Assembly: GCF_015354615.1 (NCBI RefSeq)
Contig: NZ_JACAVQ010000005.1
Location: 62,001-126,000, forward strand
Reading direction: 5' to 3'
Length of the DNA stretch: 64,000 bases
Source of the DNA: Aliidiomarina indica
GTDB lineage: Bacteria; Pseudomonadota; Gammaproteobacteria; Enterobacterales; Alteromonadaceae
Each line of letters starts with the position of its first letter. Position 1 is the first letter of the stretch. A program made the translations under genes and the position numbers. The notes under the pieces are model-generated. The model was not told where the DNA came from. It was given only the letters and a program-made list of their open reading frames with translations, and did no database searches. Below, one piece after another: positions 51,190-61,173 of the stretch.

Positions 51190-52388
51190 GGAATTAACTC
51201 CGTAAGAACAATGCGAACTTGCTGACCGGTTTCACGTTCAAGTAGACGCGGTCGCGCCTCAAAATCACCACTGCGACGCTCCATGGTATCGCCGGTGGTT
51301 AACCGTGCGCCCACCAACCAACTGGACGCATTCGATAAACTAGCACCTTCGAGCATCATATCGTCGTCGGTGAGGGTCACCGTCACCGGAAAATCAGTCA
51401 CGCGTTGTCGCGTCACCGCGATGGGCGCACTGCCGCCATCTGGGTCACGCACAAAAACAAACAAGTTGGCCGTCCACGGCATCTCGTTGCGCAGCGTTTC
51501 GGAGATATCAATGGTGACGGTCAATGTCATGACGGTACCATCGAGGCGATCCTGTGCTTGCTGCAGCGAGTTTTGAATACTGGCATAACGGGGATCACGT
51601 TCATCCATCATCATCAACGCCATATCCCACGCTGCCACAGCGCGCTCGTAATCCGCCCTCTCAAAATGCACCACGCCTAACAGCCCGAATGCTTCCACAT
51701 TGCGGTTGTCTTGTTCTAGTACGCGGCCTAAATAACGATTTGCCATGGCTAAATCGCGATCGGTACCTGAGAAAATCAGCGCCTGACTATACACAGTCAG
51801 GTTACTAATATTATTTGGATTCATACGATGAGAGCGCGCAAAAGCTTCCAGTGCCTGCTCTAACTGCTGCAACTGCATCATCATGCGTCCATAAAGCGTC
51901 CACGCGTTCTCTTCCGGTTCGTTTGCCAGACGTTGCCGCAAACCCAAGGCGTATTCCCACAAATCATCTTCGTTTTGTGGTGCGGCGCTATCGTCGCCAA
52001 GCAGCCAATCGCTAAGCTGAGGCAATGAGTCCCAAGCACGATCCGCTTGCTGCTGTTGTTTCCACGAGCCATCGATAACATACACACCGCCGGCAAGCAG
52101 AACCAAAATCAGGCCCAACACCCAAATATTGGCAGGTTTGGCTTGTACCAGTTCATCCGGGTTGTCGATCTCAGTGACAAAGGTTTTTTGCAGCTCTTGC
52201 TTGGCCAACAACAGCTCTTTATCGGAAATAACCCCTTGCTCTAAATCCTCTTGCAGCTCTTGCAAGCGACTCTCATAAACTTCTTTGTTGGCTTGAATAA
52301 TGGTCCAGGTTTCCCACTGCTGGCGACGAGCCAACCACAAGAACACCAATGCAAAAGCCAACAGGAGTGCGATCAATAGATACCACAT
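51186..52388 (-). CDS. ccmI: Cytochrome c maturation protein CcmI
   Basis: The product has 400 residues. Two N-terminal membrane helices (about 3-22 and 92-110) flank a cytoplasmic loop with a leucine-zipper-like stretch (YESRLQELQEDLEQGVISDK). A periplasmic TPR domain follows (about 130-290: NISNLTVYSQALIFSGTDRD; NRNVEAFGLLGVVHFERADY), then a C-terminal beta domain. It binds apocytochrome c tails and delivers them to the CcmFH haem ligase. It overlaps ccmH by 1 bp. Confidence 0.9.
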   Translation of the reverse strand: MWYLLIALLLAFALVFLWLARRQQWETWTIIQANKEVYESRLQELQEDLEQGVISDKELLLAKQELQKTFVTEIDNPDELVQAKPANIWVLGLILVLLAGGVYVIDGSWKQQQQADRAWDSLPQLSDWLLGDDSAAPQNEDDLWEYALGLRQRLANEPEENAWTLYGRMMMQLQQLEQALEAFARSHRMNPNNISNLTVYSQALIFSGTDRDLAMANRYLGRVLEQDNRNVEAFGLLGVVHFERADYERAVAAWDMALMMMDERDPRYASIQNSLQQAQDRLDGTVMTLTVTIDISETLRNEMPWTANLFVFVRDPDGGSAPIAVTRQRVTDFPVTVTLTDDDMMLEGASLSNASSWLVGARLTTGDTMERRSGDFEARPRLLERETGQQVRIVLTELIP

Positions 52389-52900
52389 TAGCGATCTTGC
52401 TCCTTCTTCTCTAATTCATCTCGTTGCGCCTGCTCAGCTTCAAATGCAGCCAAGCGTGCTTGCTCCTCGTCGGTCAGCTCTGCATTTCCCTGACGCTTGC
52501 CACGGACATGCACCACCACAGCGATAATACCAATCAATAACACCGCAAATGGTCCAAACCACAGCACTAGCGTATTGCGGTTTACTGGCGGACGGTAGTG
52601 CACAAAATCACCGTAGCGTACTTTCATAAACTCGATAATTTCGGCGTTACTTTGCCCTTCCATAATCATCTGATACACCCGTTGCCGCATATCTTGTGCC
52701 AACGGAGCATCGGAATCAGCAATGCTCTGATTCTGACATTTGGGGCAGCGCAATTCACCGGTAAGTTGCGTAAAACGGCGTTCCTGCTCTGCTGTTTCAA
52801 ACGCATAATATTCACCGGCCGCGTGAGTGGGCGGGCTTAACGCAGCCGCTAACACCAACGCAAACAGCATGCTGCTCAACATCACCATTAAACGGTTCAT
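52388..52900 (-). CDS. ccmH: Cytochrome c maturation protein CcmH
   Basis: The product has 170 residues with a signal peptide, the redox motif LRCPKCQNQSIADSDAPLA (CxxC near 53-56), VRYGDFVHYRPPVNRNTLVL, a membrane helix (about 108-127) and a charged C-terminus. It reduces the apocytochrome c cysteines before haem attachment. It overlaps ccmG by 4 bp. The TPR domain fused to CcmH in E. coli is here a separate ccmI. Confidence 0.94.
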   Translation of the reverse strand: MNRLMVMLSSMLFALVLAAALSPPTHAAGEYYAFETAEQERRFTQLTGELRCPKCQNQSIADSDAPLAQDMRQRVYQMIMEGQSNAEIIEFMKVRYGDFVHYRPPVNRNTLVLWFGPFAVLLIGIIAVVVHVRGKRQGNAELTDEEQARLAAFEAEQAQRDELEKKEQDR

Positions 52901-53487
52901 GGCAATAGCTCCCGACGGTGCTCAGGGATTTCAAGCCCCGCCTCTTGCATCGCCTGATAGTAAATAGGGCCAACCCGCTGTCGCCACACGCGCTCATTGA
53001 GGTCACCTACGTGGCGATAGCGAATGACGCCATCTTGATCCACCACAAAGGTTTCGGGCGCGCCATAGACCCCAAGGTCGAGGGCGAGCAAACCGGTTTC
53101 ATCAAACAAGTTAATTTGATAGGGGTCGCCTAAATCTTGCAACCAACGTACTGCGGCCCCCCGAGAATCGTCTTTATAGTTAAGACCAATAATATACACC
53201 TGTTCATCGGCCAGCAGCTGATTTAAGAATGTATGCTCGGCATAGCAGGTAGGACACCAGGTGGCCCACACATTAATTAACAGCGGCCGCGACCCAATAA
53301 TGGCGTTATCATGGGTAACATCAGGCTGGTACAAATCAGGCAACTCGAACTGAGGTACCGTGCGTCCTACTAATGCCGATTCTAAATGGGTTGGATCCGA
53401 CCACAAGCCTCGAAACAGGAACACGGACAACGCCAAAAATGCGACCAAAGGCGTCAGTAATATCAGCATGCGAACTTTGCTATTCAT
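52897..53487 (-). CDS. ccmG: Thiol:disulphide interchange protein CcmG (DsbE)
   Basis: The product has 196 residues. An N-terminal membrane anchor (about 8-26) precedes a thioredoxin fold with WATWCPTCYAEHTFL (CPTC) and GLNYKDDSRGAAVRWLQDLG, GVYGAPETFVVDQDG. It passes electrons from DsbD to CcmH and apocytochrome c in the periplasm. It overlaps ccmF and ccmH by 4 bp each. Confidence 0.95.
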   Translation of the reverse strand: MNSKVRMLILLTPLVAFLALSVFLFRGLWSDPTHLESALVGRTVPQFELPDLYQPDVTHDNAIIGSRPLLINVWATWCPTCYAEHTFLNQLLADEQVYIIGLNYKDDSRGAAVRWLQDLGDPYQINLFDETGLLALDLGVYGAPETFVVDQDGVIRYRHVGDLNERVWRQRVGPIYYQAMQEAGLEIPEHRRELLP

Positions 53488-55469
53488 GAGCGCTCCTCCG
53501 CAATTTCCCGTTTCCGCTCGGCCTGTAAGCGCCGGCGAATACGATAGCGTTTATCAGTCATGGATAACAAGCCGCCCACCGACATAATTATGGCCCCTGC
53601 CCAAATCCAGCGTACAAAGGGTTTGTAGTGAATGCGCACAGCCCAGCTTCCATCGGATAGCTCTTCACCCATCGCCACATAGAGGTCCCGCCATGGGTTC
53701 ACTTGCAGCCCGGTTTGGGTTTGTATCTGACGCTGTATGGTATAGAAGCGTTTCTCCGAAGTAATGTTGCCAAGCACCCGTCCACTGCTTTCCCGTGTAA
53801 TCTGGAAGTAGGCGGTGTCGCTCAGGAAGTTCGGCCCCTCTCGTTCTGTCATTTCGACAAACTCAAAGGTGTATCCACTTTGACTAAAGGTATCGCCAGG
53901 CGCCATCCGCACAGTGCGCTCTACTTCGTAGTTTTGCACCAAAGCCACGCCAATAATCATCACGGCAAAGCCAACGTGGCCAAGCACCATACCCCAGTGG
54001 CTGCGCCCCAACTTAATCAATGCTGGAAGTTTATGCTCTCGGCTCGCCACGCGCATTTTAAGCTCGGCGACGGTGGCACTAAGAATCCAAAACGCTAACA
54101 CCAAACCGAGCACTGCTAAGCCGTGTACTTCGCTGGCGAAAATCCAAGGAAGCAAGAAGGCTAAGATAACCGCCACGCCCATACCAACCAGCACAGTGCG
54201 CGTTAAGTCACTAAACTTATGCCGGCGCCAGCGTGTGAGTGGCCCTAACCCAAGAATCAAGGCGAAAGGAATGGTTAACCACATGAAAATTAAATCGAAG
54301 AAAGGTTCTCCGATAGAAATATTGCCCATGCCCAATTGCTGATAAACCAGCGGCAACAAGGTGCCCACCAGAACCACAATGGTTGCGGTGACCAACAGAA
54401 GGTTATTGCCGAGCAATAATACTTCACGGGAATACAGCTCATAACGGCTATGGCTTTGCACTTTGGCTGCACGAATTGCATACAGCAACAGCGAGCCGGT
54501 AATCACCACCCCTAAGAAGCCAAGCAAGAAGGCGCCACGGGTTGGATCGGATGCGAAAGCATGCACCGATACCAATACGCCTGAGCGCACCAAAAAGGTA
54601 CCCAATAGGCTTAAGCTAAAGGCGGAAATCGCCAAAAGTACGGTCCAGGATTTAAAGGTACCGCGCTTCTCTGTCACTGCCAGCGAGTGAATGAGTGCGG
54701 TACCGACAAGCCATGGCATAAAGCTCGCGTTCTCCACCGGATCCCAGAACCACCAGCCTCCCCAACCAAGTTCATAATAGGCCCACCAACTGCCGACCAT
54801 GATGCCTAATGTGAGGAAAATCCAGGCAGCCAGTGTCCATGGCCGCGACCAGCGCGCCCAAGCAGAATCCAAGCGACCGCCAAGCAATGCGGCGATGGCA
54901 AAGGCAAAGGCTACCGACATACCGACATAGCCCATGTAGAGCAATGGCGGGTGAATGATCATGCCGGGATCTTGCAACAATGGATTCAAATCGCGTCCGT
55001 CTACCGGAATTAGCGGGATGGTGCGATCAAATGGATTGGACGTGAGCAGCATAAACAGATAAAAGCCCACGCCAATCATACCCATCACGGCGAGTACCCG
55101 GGCGGCAAATACCAACGGCAAGCGGCTCGAGAATTTCGCTAACGCCGCTGCCCAACCTGCTTGTACCAACATCCACAACAAGAACGAGCCTTCGTGAGAG
55201 CCCCACACCGCGGTGATGCGGTAGATTAAGGGCGTCACCGACGACGAGTTACTTGCGACATAATTGATACTAAAATCGTTAACGATAAAGCCCCAGGTTA
55301 GGGCAATGTAGGAAATAAGTGTAAATACGAACATGCCGTAGGTGAGTGGACGGCCTAGCGCCATTTGTCCACCATGCCCGCGCGCCACACCGACCAAAGG
55401 CACCACCGCAAGGAGCGCGGAAAAGGCGAAGGCGAGTGCTAATGCAAAATGACCAAACTCAGCGATCAT
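53484..55469 (-). CDS. ccmF: Cytochrome c haem lyase subunit CcmF
   Basis: The product has 661 residues and about 15 membrane helices. The WWD haem-binding motif is seen in [20 protein letters not shown], and histidine-containing segments such as [13 protein letters not shown] and [15 protein letters not shown] flank it. It attaches haem to apocytochrome c. ATG 55469 ([14 protein letters not shown]) is the conserved start and overlaps the ccmE end by 11 bp; the frame extends upstream within ccmE. Confidence 0.96.
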   Translation of the reverse strand: MIAEFGHFALALAFAFSALLAVVPLVGVARGHGGQMALGRPLTYGMFVFTLISYIALTWGFIVNDFSINYVASNSSSVTPLIYRITAVWGSHEGSFLLWMLVQAGWAAALAKFSSRLPLVFAARVLAVMGMIGVGFYLFMLLTSNPFDRTIPLIPVDGRDLNPLLQDPGMIIHPPLLYMGYVGMSVAFAFAIAALLGGRLDSAWARWSRPWTLAAWIFLTLGIMVGSWWAYYELGWGGWWFWDPVENASFMPWLVGTALIHSLAVTEKRGTFKSWTVLLAISAFSLSLLGTFLVRSGVLVSVHAFASDPTRGAFLLGFLGVVITGSLLLYAIRAAKVQSHSRYELYSREVLLLGNNLLLVTATIVVLVGTLLPLVYQQLGMGNISIGEPFFDLIFMWLTIPFALILGLGPLTRWRRHKFSDLTRTVLVGMGVAVILAFLLPWIFASEVHGLAVLGLVLAFWILSATVAELKMRVASREHKLPALIKLGRSHWGMVLGHVGFAVMIIGVALVQNYEVERTVRMAPGDTFSQSGYTFEFVEMTEREGPNFLSDTAYFQITRESSGRVLGNITSEKRFYTIQRQIQTQTGLQVNPWRDLYVAMGEELSDGSWAVRIHYKPFVRWIWAGAIIMSVGGLLSMTDKRYRIRRRLQAERKREIAEERS

Positions 55470-55989
55470 AGTAACCGCCTGAAGACTCATCGTCTTCGTT
55501 TGTATTTTCGTCGTCTTCAACTTGCCATTGTGACGGCGGTACATGCTGAATGCCTTTTAAGGCTTCAGCGAGCGCCGGGGGCATATATTCTTCATCGTGA
55601 CGCGCCAGTACTTGGCTGGCTTTAATACGATTAGGCGCCACTAAGGTACCTTGCGCCACAATGCCCTGCCCTTCACGGAATAGATCCGGAAGGATGCCTT
55701 CATATTCCACCGTTACCTCAGCGGGACCGACATCGACCAGATTAAAGGCAACCGATAGGCCGCTGCCTTCGCGCCGCACTGAGCCCGGCACAACTAAGCC
55801 ACCGATACGCAGGCGCTGACCGACTTCAGGCAAGGTTTTATCGCTACCCTTTCCTTCCACTATCTCCGTTGGCGTGTAAAACAAGTCGATATTCTGTGAT
55901 AGTGCATACAACACCAGACCGGTTGCCAAAGCAAAGCCGGCCAGAATTCCACCTGTCATGATTAACCGCTTTTTACGTCTTGGGTTCAT
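55459..55989 (-). CDS. ccmE: Haem chaperone CcmE
   Basis: The product has 176 residues with one N-terminal membrane helix (about 9-29) and an OB-fold beta domain. The covalent haem-binding histidine is in [14 protein letters not shown] (near residue 130). It receives haem from CcmC and hands it to CcmF. The C-terminal tail is acidic ([16 protein letters not shown]). It lies between ccmD and ccmF. Confidence 0.95.
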   Translation of the reverse strand: MNPRRKKRLIMTGGILAGFALATGLVLYALSQNIDLFYTPTEIVEGKGSDKTLPEVGQRLRIGGLVVPGSVRREGSGLSVAFNLVDVGPAEVTVEYEGILPDLFREGQGIVAQGTLVAPNRIKASQVLARHDEEYMPPALAEALKGIQHVPPSQWQVEDDENTNEDDESSGGYYDR

Positions 55990-55991
55990 GT

Positions 55992-56189
55992 TCAGGACTC
56001 TCGTTTAGCTTTTTCAATACGTTGCTGTCGGGCTTGTTGTTTCTTCGCTTCGTCGCGCAATTTGGTGCGTCGCCAAACCGCCTCGAGGGCCAACAAACCA
56101 ATACAAAAAAAGGTGACAAAAAAGGCTGACCAGACATATACGCCATAGCCGCCCATGGCGATAAAAGCACTCCAACTATCAAACTGCAT
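55992..56189 (-). CDS. ccmD: Haem exporter protein CcmD
   Basis: The product has 65 residues with one membrane helix (about 15-37) preceded by [15 protein letters not shown], the family hallmark, and a long basic helical tail ([20 protein letters not shown]). It stabilises the CcmABC-CcmE complex. It overlaps ccmC by 11 bp and ends 2 bp before ccmE. An overlapping frame on the same strand is a shadow. Confidence 0.9.
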   Translation of the reverse strand: MQFDSWSAFIAMGGYGVYVWSAFFVTFFCIGLLALEAVWRRTKLRDEAKKQQARQQRIEKAKRES

Positions 56190-56952
56190 TTGAGTTCTCC
56201 TTATCGCCCGAATTTAGTACTTTCTGTGCCCATGGCCGATGAATCTCACGGCGCAATAATTCGTTGTTTAAGCGCATGATCACCAAGGCTGCTGCCAGCC
56301 CCATAAAGGCAAAAATATTCACCACCAGCGGCCACAACATTTCTGGGGCAATACTCGGTGATTCAAACCGAGTAATCACTTTAGTAATCGTCGACTGCTG
56401 ATGGAGCGTGTTCCACCAATACACTGAGTAATGAATAATTGGGATATTGATAACGCCTACCAGTGCCAAAATACTGGCCGCTTTGCCGCCTGCGCGTTCA
56501 TCTTCAAACGCCACATACAAGGCCATCACGCCCAAGTACAAGAACAACAAAATAAGCTGAGAAGTAAGTCGCGCATCCCACACCCACCAAGTGCCCCACA
56601 TGGGTTGTCCCCATACGGCGCCGGTGAACAACGAGATAAAAGTAAGCGCGGCCCCAACCGGTGCAATGGCCAACACCGCCAGTTCCGCGGTGCGAATCTG
56701 CCACACTAGAGCAATTAAGCCGGCAATCGCCATACTGACATAAAAGCCCATCGACCAAATCGCAGCGGGCACATGCACGAAAATAATGCGGTAGCTTTCC
56801 CCTTGCTGATAATCAGGTGGCGCATAGGCTAAGCCCCATACCAGGCCCACTGCGGTAAGTAACAACCCCGGAATCAAAAACCACGGCAGAATTTTCTGGT
56901 TTAACGCAAAGGTTGCTTCAGATTTTGCATAGGGATGTAACCAACGCCACAT
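56179..56952 (-). CDS. ccmC: Haem exporter protein CcmC
   Basis: The product has 257 residues and six membrane helices. The WWD motif appears as MWGTWWVWDARLTSQLILLF, with flanking histidines (IFVHVPAAIWSMGFY; IIHYSVYWWNTLHQ). It loads haem onto CcmE. Length is normal and it ends inside the ccmD start. Confidence 0.95.
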   Translation of the reverse strand: MWRWLHPYAKSEATFALNQKILPWFLIPGLLLTAVGLVWGLAYAPPDYQQGESYRIIFVHVPAAIWSMGFYVSMAIAGLIALVWQIRTAELAVLAIAPVGAALTFISLFTGAVWGQPMWGTWWVWDARLTSQLILLFLYLGVMALYVAFEDERAGGKAASILALVGVINIPIIHYSVYWWNTLHQQSTITKVITRFESPSIAPEMLWPLVVNIFAFMGLAAALVIMRLNNELLRREIHRPWAQKVLNSGDKENSNAV

Positions 56953-56953
56953 A

Positions 56954-57631
56954 TCAGTTCACACTCACTCGTAATCCGGCTTTCACCGCGAAAGGGGCCA
57001 AGGTAATCGTAATCACCAAAAACGCTCCCATTAATGCCAGTGGACCTGTCGCAGACAGACCCGATACAGCTGCTTCAACTGCAGCTGTTGCGAAAATCAA
57101 CAGGGGAATAAGCAGCGGCAGCAATAACAAACTTAATAATGCACCACCTTTATTGAGGCTGACGGTTAGGGCCACACCAATGGCCCCCGCAGCACTTATT
57201 ACGGGCGTGCCCAGTAAAAGGGTCAACCATAATACGCCCCATGCTGACATGGGTAAATTCAGCAACAACGCCAATAATGGCGCAATCACTAATATAGGTA
57301 CTGCGGTCATCACCCAGTGTACGGCAATTTTTGCCAGCACACTTACCTCCAAAGAGACCGGTAACAACATCATTTGTTCCAACGCCCCATCGCGAAAATC
57401 ATCGCGGAACATGCGCTCAAGACCCAACATGGCCGACAGCAATGCCGATACCCAAATCACGCCCGGCGCAATACGAGCAAGAATATCTGGGCCCGGCCCG
57501 ACGCCAAGTGGGAATAAACTCACCACAATAAGGAGAAAGATGAGCGGGTTCAGTAAATCACTGCGTTGACGCGAGGCAACCCGCAAATCCCGTTTCACAA
57601 TTTGCACAAAGATACCCATCGCCCCGGCCAT
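56954..57631 (-). CDS. ccmB: Haem exporter protein CcmB
   Basis: The product has 225 residues and six membrane helices. FVQIVKRDLRVASRQRSDLL at the N-terminus and FRDDFRDGALEQMMLLPVSL are typical of CcmB, the membrane partner of the CcmA ATPase. It starts within the ccmA stop (TAATG) and ends 1 bp before ccmC. Confidence 0.95.
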   Translation of the reverse strand: MAGAMGIFVQIVKRDLRVASRQRSDLLNPLIFLLIVVSLFPLGVGPGPDILARIAPGVIWVSALLSAMLGLERMFRDDFRDGALEQMMLLPVSLEVSVLAKIAVHWVMTAVPILVIAPLLALLLNLPMSAWGVLWLTLLLGTPVISAAGAIGVALTVSLNKGGALLSLLLLPLLIPLLIFATAAVEAAVSGLSATGPLALMGAFLVITITLAPFAVKAGLRVSVN

Positions 57632-58290
57632 TAGTGCTGATACCTCAATGCTATCTGTTGTAACGGAAATCTGGCCGCACTAATCGGCTGATGCGAGGTA
57701 AGCACAATAGCTCCCCCGGTGGCGACATGTTCGGCAAAGCGCGCTTCAAGCAAGGCAATACCGGCCACATCCAATGCGGTAAAAGGCTCATCAAGAATCC
57801 ATAACGGCGCTTGCGTAAGCCATAATCGTGCTAATGCTATACGACGCTGCTGACCTGCCGAAAGCCCCTGTGCAGGAATATCTTCCAGACCGACTAAGCC
57901 CACTTTGGCTAATAATTCATAAGGAGGCGCCTGCAGCGGCTGCCCTTGTACGGCTGCGTAAAACTCTAAATTCTCAATTGCCGTTAATTCAGGCTTAACT
58001 CCGGCTTTGTGCCCAATAAAGAGCATGGCCTGATGATATTGGTCACGACACTGGCGAATGCTTTGTCCCAAAAACTGCACATCGCCGGCTTGAGCTGGCA
58101 GCAGCCCGGTGAGAATACGTAACAGACTCGATTTGCCTGCACCATTCGGGCCCTCGATTTGCCATACTTCCCCTGTGCGCACTGTCATATTCAAATTAGC
58201 GAACAAGGTTCGCTCACCTCGAATCGATGATAAATCGCTTGCGGCTAACAGAATAGTTGGGGCAGAGTTTTCGAGCGTTTCAGCTGCCAT
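57631..58290 (-). CDS. ccmA: Cytochrome c biogenesis ATPase CcmA
   Basis: The product has 219 residues with one ABC ATPase domain: Walker A GPNGAGKSSLLRIL, signature LSAGQQRRIALARL, Walker B LWILDEPFTALD and switch His in VLTSHQP. It drives release of holo-CcmE from CcmCD. ATG 58290 gives a normal-length protein; the frame extends 12 codons further up without a good ribosome site. It is the first ccm gene, 67 bp after the last pilin-like gene. Confidence 0.94.
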   Translation of the reverse strand: MAAETLENSAPTILLAASDLSSIRGERTLFANLNMTVRTGEVWQIEGPNGAGKSSLLRILTGLLPAQAGDVQFLGQSIRQCRDQYHQAMLFIGHKAGVKPELTAIENLEFYAAVQGQPLQAPPYELLAKVGLVGLEDIPAQGLSAGQQRRIALARLWLTQAPLWILDEPFTALDVAGIALLEARFAEHVATGGAIVLTSHQPISAARFPLQQIALRYQH

Positions 58291-58356
58291 GGATGCCTTT
58301 AGTGATCGCAGATAAATTGCGCACATCCTAGCAAAAAAACCCTTTTGGGGCGACTA

Positions 58357-58740
58357 TTATCGACGATACCAACCGGTTTCCTGCGCGAGCCACTGCGGGT
58401 AATCAGGATGAGCATTCACCTGCCAGCGCCACCCTGCCGGTTCCGCCCAAATATGCCATTGCCGTCCATCGCTAAAATTACCGGCGCTGGTGGTGATTTG
58501 ATCGGGATGATAGCGGCTTAAATAGGTGTTGTGGCCATGCCAACGTGCCATTTCCGCCTCACTTTGATAGACCTTTTCCGGCAGCGGCCACAAGGCTCCG
58601 AGCTGCTGTAATAACTGCGCCGCTCCCAAAATAGCAACGCTAAGCACGCCGACAGCGACCATGGCTTCAACTAAGCCCATGCCCCGTTGCAAGCGTACGC
58701 CGTTGCACGAACCACGCCTGCGCTGATTCAAGGCCACCAT
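58357..58740 (-). CDS. Type IV pilin-like minor pseudopilin (fourth of four)
   Basis: The product has 127 residues. The prepilin cleavage site is RG-MGLVEAMVAVGVL (Gly near 19, Glu at +5 of the mature protein) followed by the usual hydrophobic helix. The remainder is rich in Trp and Tyr. This fits PilV/PpdC-type minor pilins that prime pilus assembly. ATG 58740 gives a leader of normal size and overlaps the preceding gene by 13 bp. The exact orthologue is not clear. Confidence 0.72.
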   Translation of the reverse strand: MVALNQRRRGSCNGVRLQRGMGLVEAMVAVGVLSVAILGAAQLLQQLGALWPLPEKVYQSEAEMARWHGHNTYLSRYHPDQITTSAGNFSDGRQWHIWAEPAGWRWQVNAHPDYPQWLAQETGWYRR

Positions 58741-59144
58741 CCCATCTCCATATCGTCGCCGGTGTCGATAACCCGCCAGATCCCCTGCCAATGTCGGGCG
58801 ACATCCTGCAGATCATGCGCAATGTAGATATCAACCTGAGTGCAATACCACTGAGGCTCTGGGCAGTCCTGCTCTTCTAGCGTTATCGACAGCGTAAAGC
58901 CTGTGGTTTCAATCGCATCCAGGTTTGTAACCTGCCCGCGCAAATAAGACTCCGCGCGCGCTTGAGCGCTCATCAGCAATCGGTCTGCGCGAGCGATACG
59001 CACATCAAGTGAGGTGAGGCGGGTACTTAGCAGAGCCTCTTGAATGACCCCAAGCAAAATAACACTGCTCAGGGTTACCAGAATAAGCACCGCGGGAATG
59101 GCAAATCCCCGTTGGCGGCCCCACCGCGTAGCACTGAGTGTCAT
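58728..59144 (-). CDS. Pilin-like protein of PilX type (third of four)
   Basis: The product has 138 residues with an N-terminal RQRGFAIPAVLILVTLSSVI, a prepilin-like leader (Gly-Phe cleavage) and helix. The residue at +5 of the mature protein is not Glu but Val or Pro, as commonly seen in PilX-type minor pilins. A Cys pair lies in QDCPEPQWYC. ATG 59144 overlaps the upstream gene by 4 bp. It probably forms the pilus-initiating tip complex with its three neighbours. Confidence 0.7.
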   Translation of the reverse strand: MTLSATRWGRQRGFAIPAVLILVTLSSVILLGVIQEALLSTRLTSLDVRIARADRLLMSAQARAESYLRGQVTNLDAIETTGFTLSITLEEQDCPEPQWYCTQVDIYIAHDLQDVARHWQGIWRVIDTGDDMEMGWWP

Positions 59145-59614
59145 GCCAAGTACCAGGGGTAACACCAGCTCCAATGCTGTTGTTGCCCACGCTGACGTCC
59201 GTGTAAACAGAATCGGTGCTGATCCCAATCAATGCCGTCGATACGCAGATGGCTCGGATCGTGCAATCCATGCCAGCCGTTACTGTCACAATCAGCCCCT
59301 TCCGGTCGCCATTGCAATTGGTGATTGCGCACCCGCAAGCCAATCGTGGCAAGCAAAATACAATGGCCTTGTTGCTTCGGTTGTACCTCCGGATGATTGC
59401 GCGATTCTGCTTGCAACGCGCGTACACTCCAATGGCCTAGCTGGTAAAAGCTCTGCAAGGTATCCAAGCGCTGTTGGCCGAGGCGTGCTTGCGCCCACAA
59501 TTGGGTGAATACCTGAAGCCCAGCGAGCACCGTCATGCTGGCGATACTTAACGCTAGCATCAGCTCTAGCAAGGTAAACCCTTGACTATGAGGGTGGTTA
59601 TTAGCAGGCCGCAT
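59141..59614 (-). CDS. Pilin-like protein of PilW type (second of four)
   Basis: The product has 157 residues with a clean type IV prepilin site SQG-FTLLELMLALSIASM (Glu5 present). The rest is a PilW/PpdB-like domain with HCILLATIGLRVRNHQLQWR and a C-terminal Cys pair region. ATG 59614 overlaps the fimT-like gene by 14 bp and places the cleavage Gly near residue 12. It is shorter than many PilW proteins. Confidence 0.75.
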   Translation of the reverse strand: MRPANNHPHSQGFTLLELMLALSIASMTVLAGLQVFTQLWAQARLGQQRLDTLQSFYQLGHWSVRALQAESRNHPEVQPKQQGHCILLATIGLRVRNHQLQWRPEGADCDSNGWHGLHDPSHLRIDGIDWDQHRFCLHGRQRGQQQHWSWCYPWYLA

Positions 59615-60077
59615 ACCCACTCCAACGCGGCCCCTGGGTGCAAAGTCGAATACGTCCAAGGGTGCTAAAGATAATGCGAATGCGCGGCAGTTGCGGCGCA
59701 TCTATCCGTTGCAGCTCAATATGTCCGGCGCTAAACCCTGCCATGCCGAGCGGAGCGGTGAAGCGGGCCGCATTGCCACTGGCAAAATTCCATTGATAAC
59801 TCACGTTTTCATCGGCCAGAACACACTCGGGTTGTTGCGACTGTTGCCACCAACACCACGCTGGATCGCCTTGAATGTTGCCAGCGCCAAACCAATGATC
59901 AACGCCTAAGCCGATACTGCGCAAGCGCGCTTCACGGGCATGACCATATACCTTCTGTACTTCAGCTTGCAGTTGTTGCTGCTGGCGGTAGTGATGAAAA
60001 TTCGGATACGCTAAGACGCTTAACAGCGCCAGCAGAGAGACAACGAGTAGTACTTCGATCAATGAAAATCCATGCAT
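59601..60077 (-). CDS. FimT/GspH-type minor pilin (first of four)
   Basis: The product has 158 residues. The start MHG-FSLIEVLLVVSLLALL has a very short leader and a typical prepilin site with Glu5. The C-terminal GspH/FimT domain includes IELQRIDAPQLPRIRIIFST followed by LGRIRLCTQGPRWSGYAAC. ATG 60077 is preceded by GGAGG. It opens the four-gene pilin unit, which has neither pilY1 nor pilE but borders ispH, the gene that also neighbours pilE in Pseudomonas. Confidence 0.77.
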   Translation of the reverse strand: MHGFSLIEVLLVVSLLALLSVLAYPNFHHYRQQQQLQAEVQKVYGHAREARLRSIGLGVDHWFGAGNIQGDPAWCWWQQSQQPECVLADENVSYQWNFASGNAARFTAPLGMAGFSAGHIELQRIDAPQLPRIRIIFSTLGRIRLCTQGPRWSGYAAC

Positions 60078-60130
60078 ACGCCCTCCTTGGCCCGCTGGAA
60101 ATATGAAATTGGTGTGTTTTTTAGTATGGA

Positions 60131-60172
60131 AAAAAGAACGGGCGATTACGACATTGTTGCGCAATCACCCGT
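60131..60172 (-). terminator. Intrinsic terminator after ispH
   Basis: On the minus strand ACGGGTGATT pairs with AATCGCCCGT (one wobble) around a loop of about 15 nt, followed by TCTTTTTTCC. It separates the ileS-lspA-fkpB-ispH unit from the pilin-like genes. Confidence 0.6.
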
Positions 60173-60213
60173 TTATTTTTAGCGTTTGATGTGATGATAA
60201 GACCGTGAGCCTA

Positions 60214-61173
60214 TCAGTTGACCTCGACCACCCGTAACTCCGGTGGAATTGAGAAAGTGACGTTTTCTTCACGACCAGAGCGCTCATCCACAGCGGCGCC
60301 TTGGCCCTGCTGTTCCGCATAGCGACGGAGCCAACTGACCACATTCTGCACTAGAATTTCTGGCGCAGAGGCACCGGCGGTAACCCCGACCGTGTTCACG
60401 TTTTCAAGCCAGGCGGAATCAATGCATGCGGCATCATCGATAAGATGAGCTTTTGTCCCCATTTTTTCGGCCAACTCGCGTAACCGGTTGGAGTTCGAGC
60501 TATTGCGCGCGCCCACGACAAGTAATACATCGACTTCAGCGGCGAGTTCCCGCACCGCATCTTGGCGATTTTGTGTGGCATAGCAGATATCGTCTTTGCG
60601 CGGTCCTTGAATATTTGGAAAGCGAACACGCAATGCATCAATAATATCGGCGGTATCATCAACTGACAGCGTTGTTTGGCTCATATAATGCAATTCATCG
60701 GCATTTTTCACCTGCAGGCTGGCAACATCATTCACCGACTCCACCAAGTAAATGCCACCGGACTCGCTACTGTATTGGCCCATGGTGCCTTCTACTTCCG
60801 GATGCCCAGAGTGGCCTATCAAAACACATTCGTGATTACGACGACTCGCCCGCGTTACTTCCATGTGGACCTTGGTCACCAATGGACAGGTGGCATCAAA
60901 CACTTTTAGGCCGCGTTCAGTGGCTGCATCACGAACTGCTCGCGACACCCCGTGGGCACTGAAAATAACAATACTATCGTCGGGCACTTGATCTAATTCT
61001 TCCACAAACACGGCGCCGCGATTGCGTAAGCCATCCACCACGTGTTTGTTATGTACCACTTCATGACGCACATAAATCGGCGGAGAGAACAACGCGAGCG
61101 CTTGTTCAACAATGGTAATGGCTCGATCAACGCCGGCACAAAAGCCGCGCGGATTTGCCAGAACAATTTTCAT
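60214..61173 (-). CDS. ispH: 4-hydroxy-3-methylbut-2-enyl diphosphate reductase
   Basis: This 319-residue [4Fe-4S] enzyme is the last step of the MEP isoprenoid pathway, giving IPP and DMAPP. The three cluster cysteines are in [13 protein letters not shown] (Cys12), [12 protein letters not shown] (near 96) and [10 protein letters not shown] (near 197), with the catalytic [11 protein letters not shown]-type and [12 protein letters not shown] blocks present. It overlaps fkpB by 4 bp. The C-terminal tail is slightly longer than usual. Confidence 0.97.
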   Translation of the reverse strand: MKIVLANPRGFCAGVDRAITIVEQALALFSPPIYVRHEVVHNKHVVDGLRNRGAVFVEELDQVPDDSIVIFSAHGVSRAVRDAATERGLKVFDATCPLVTKVHMEVTRASRRNHECVLIGHSGHPEVEGTMGQYSSESGGIYLVESVNDVASLQVKNADELHYMSQTTLSVDDTADIIDALRVRFPNIQGPRKDDICYATQNRQDAVRELAAEVDVLLVVGARNSSNSNRLRELAEKMGTKAHLIDDAACIDSAWLENVNTVGVTAGASAPEILVQNVVSWLRRYAEQQGQGAAVDERSGREENVTFSIPPELRVVEVN

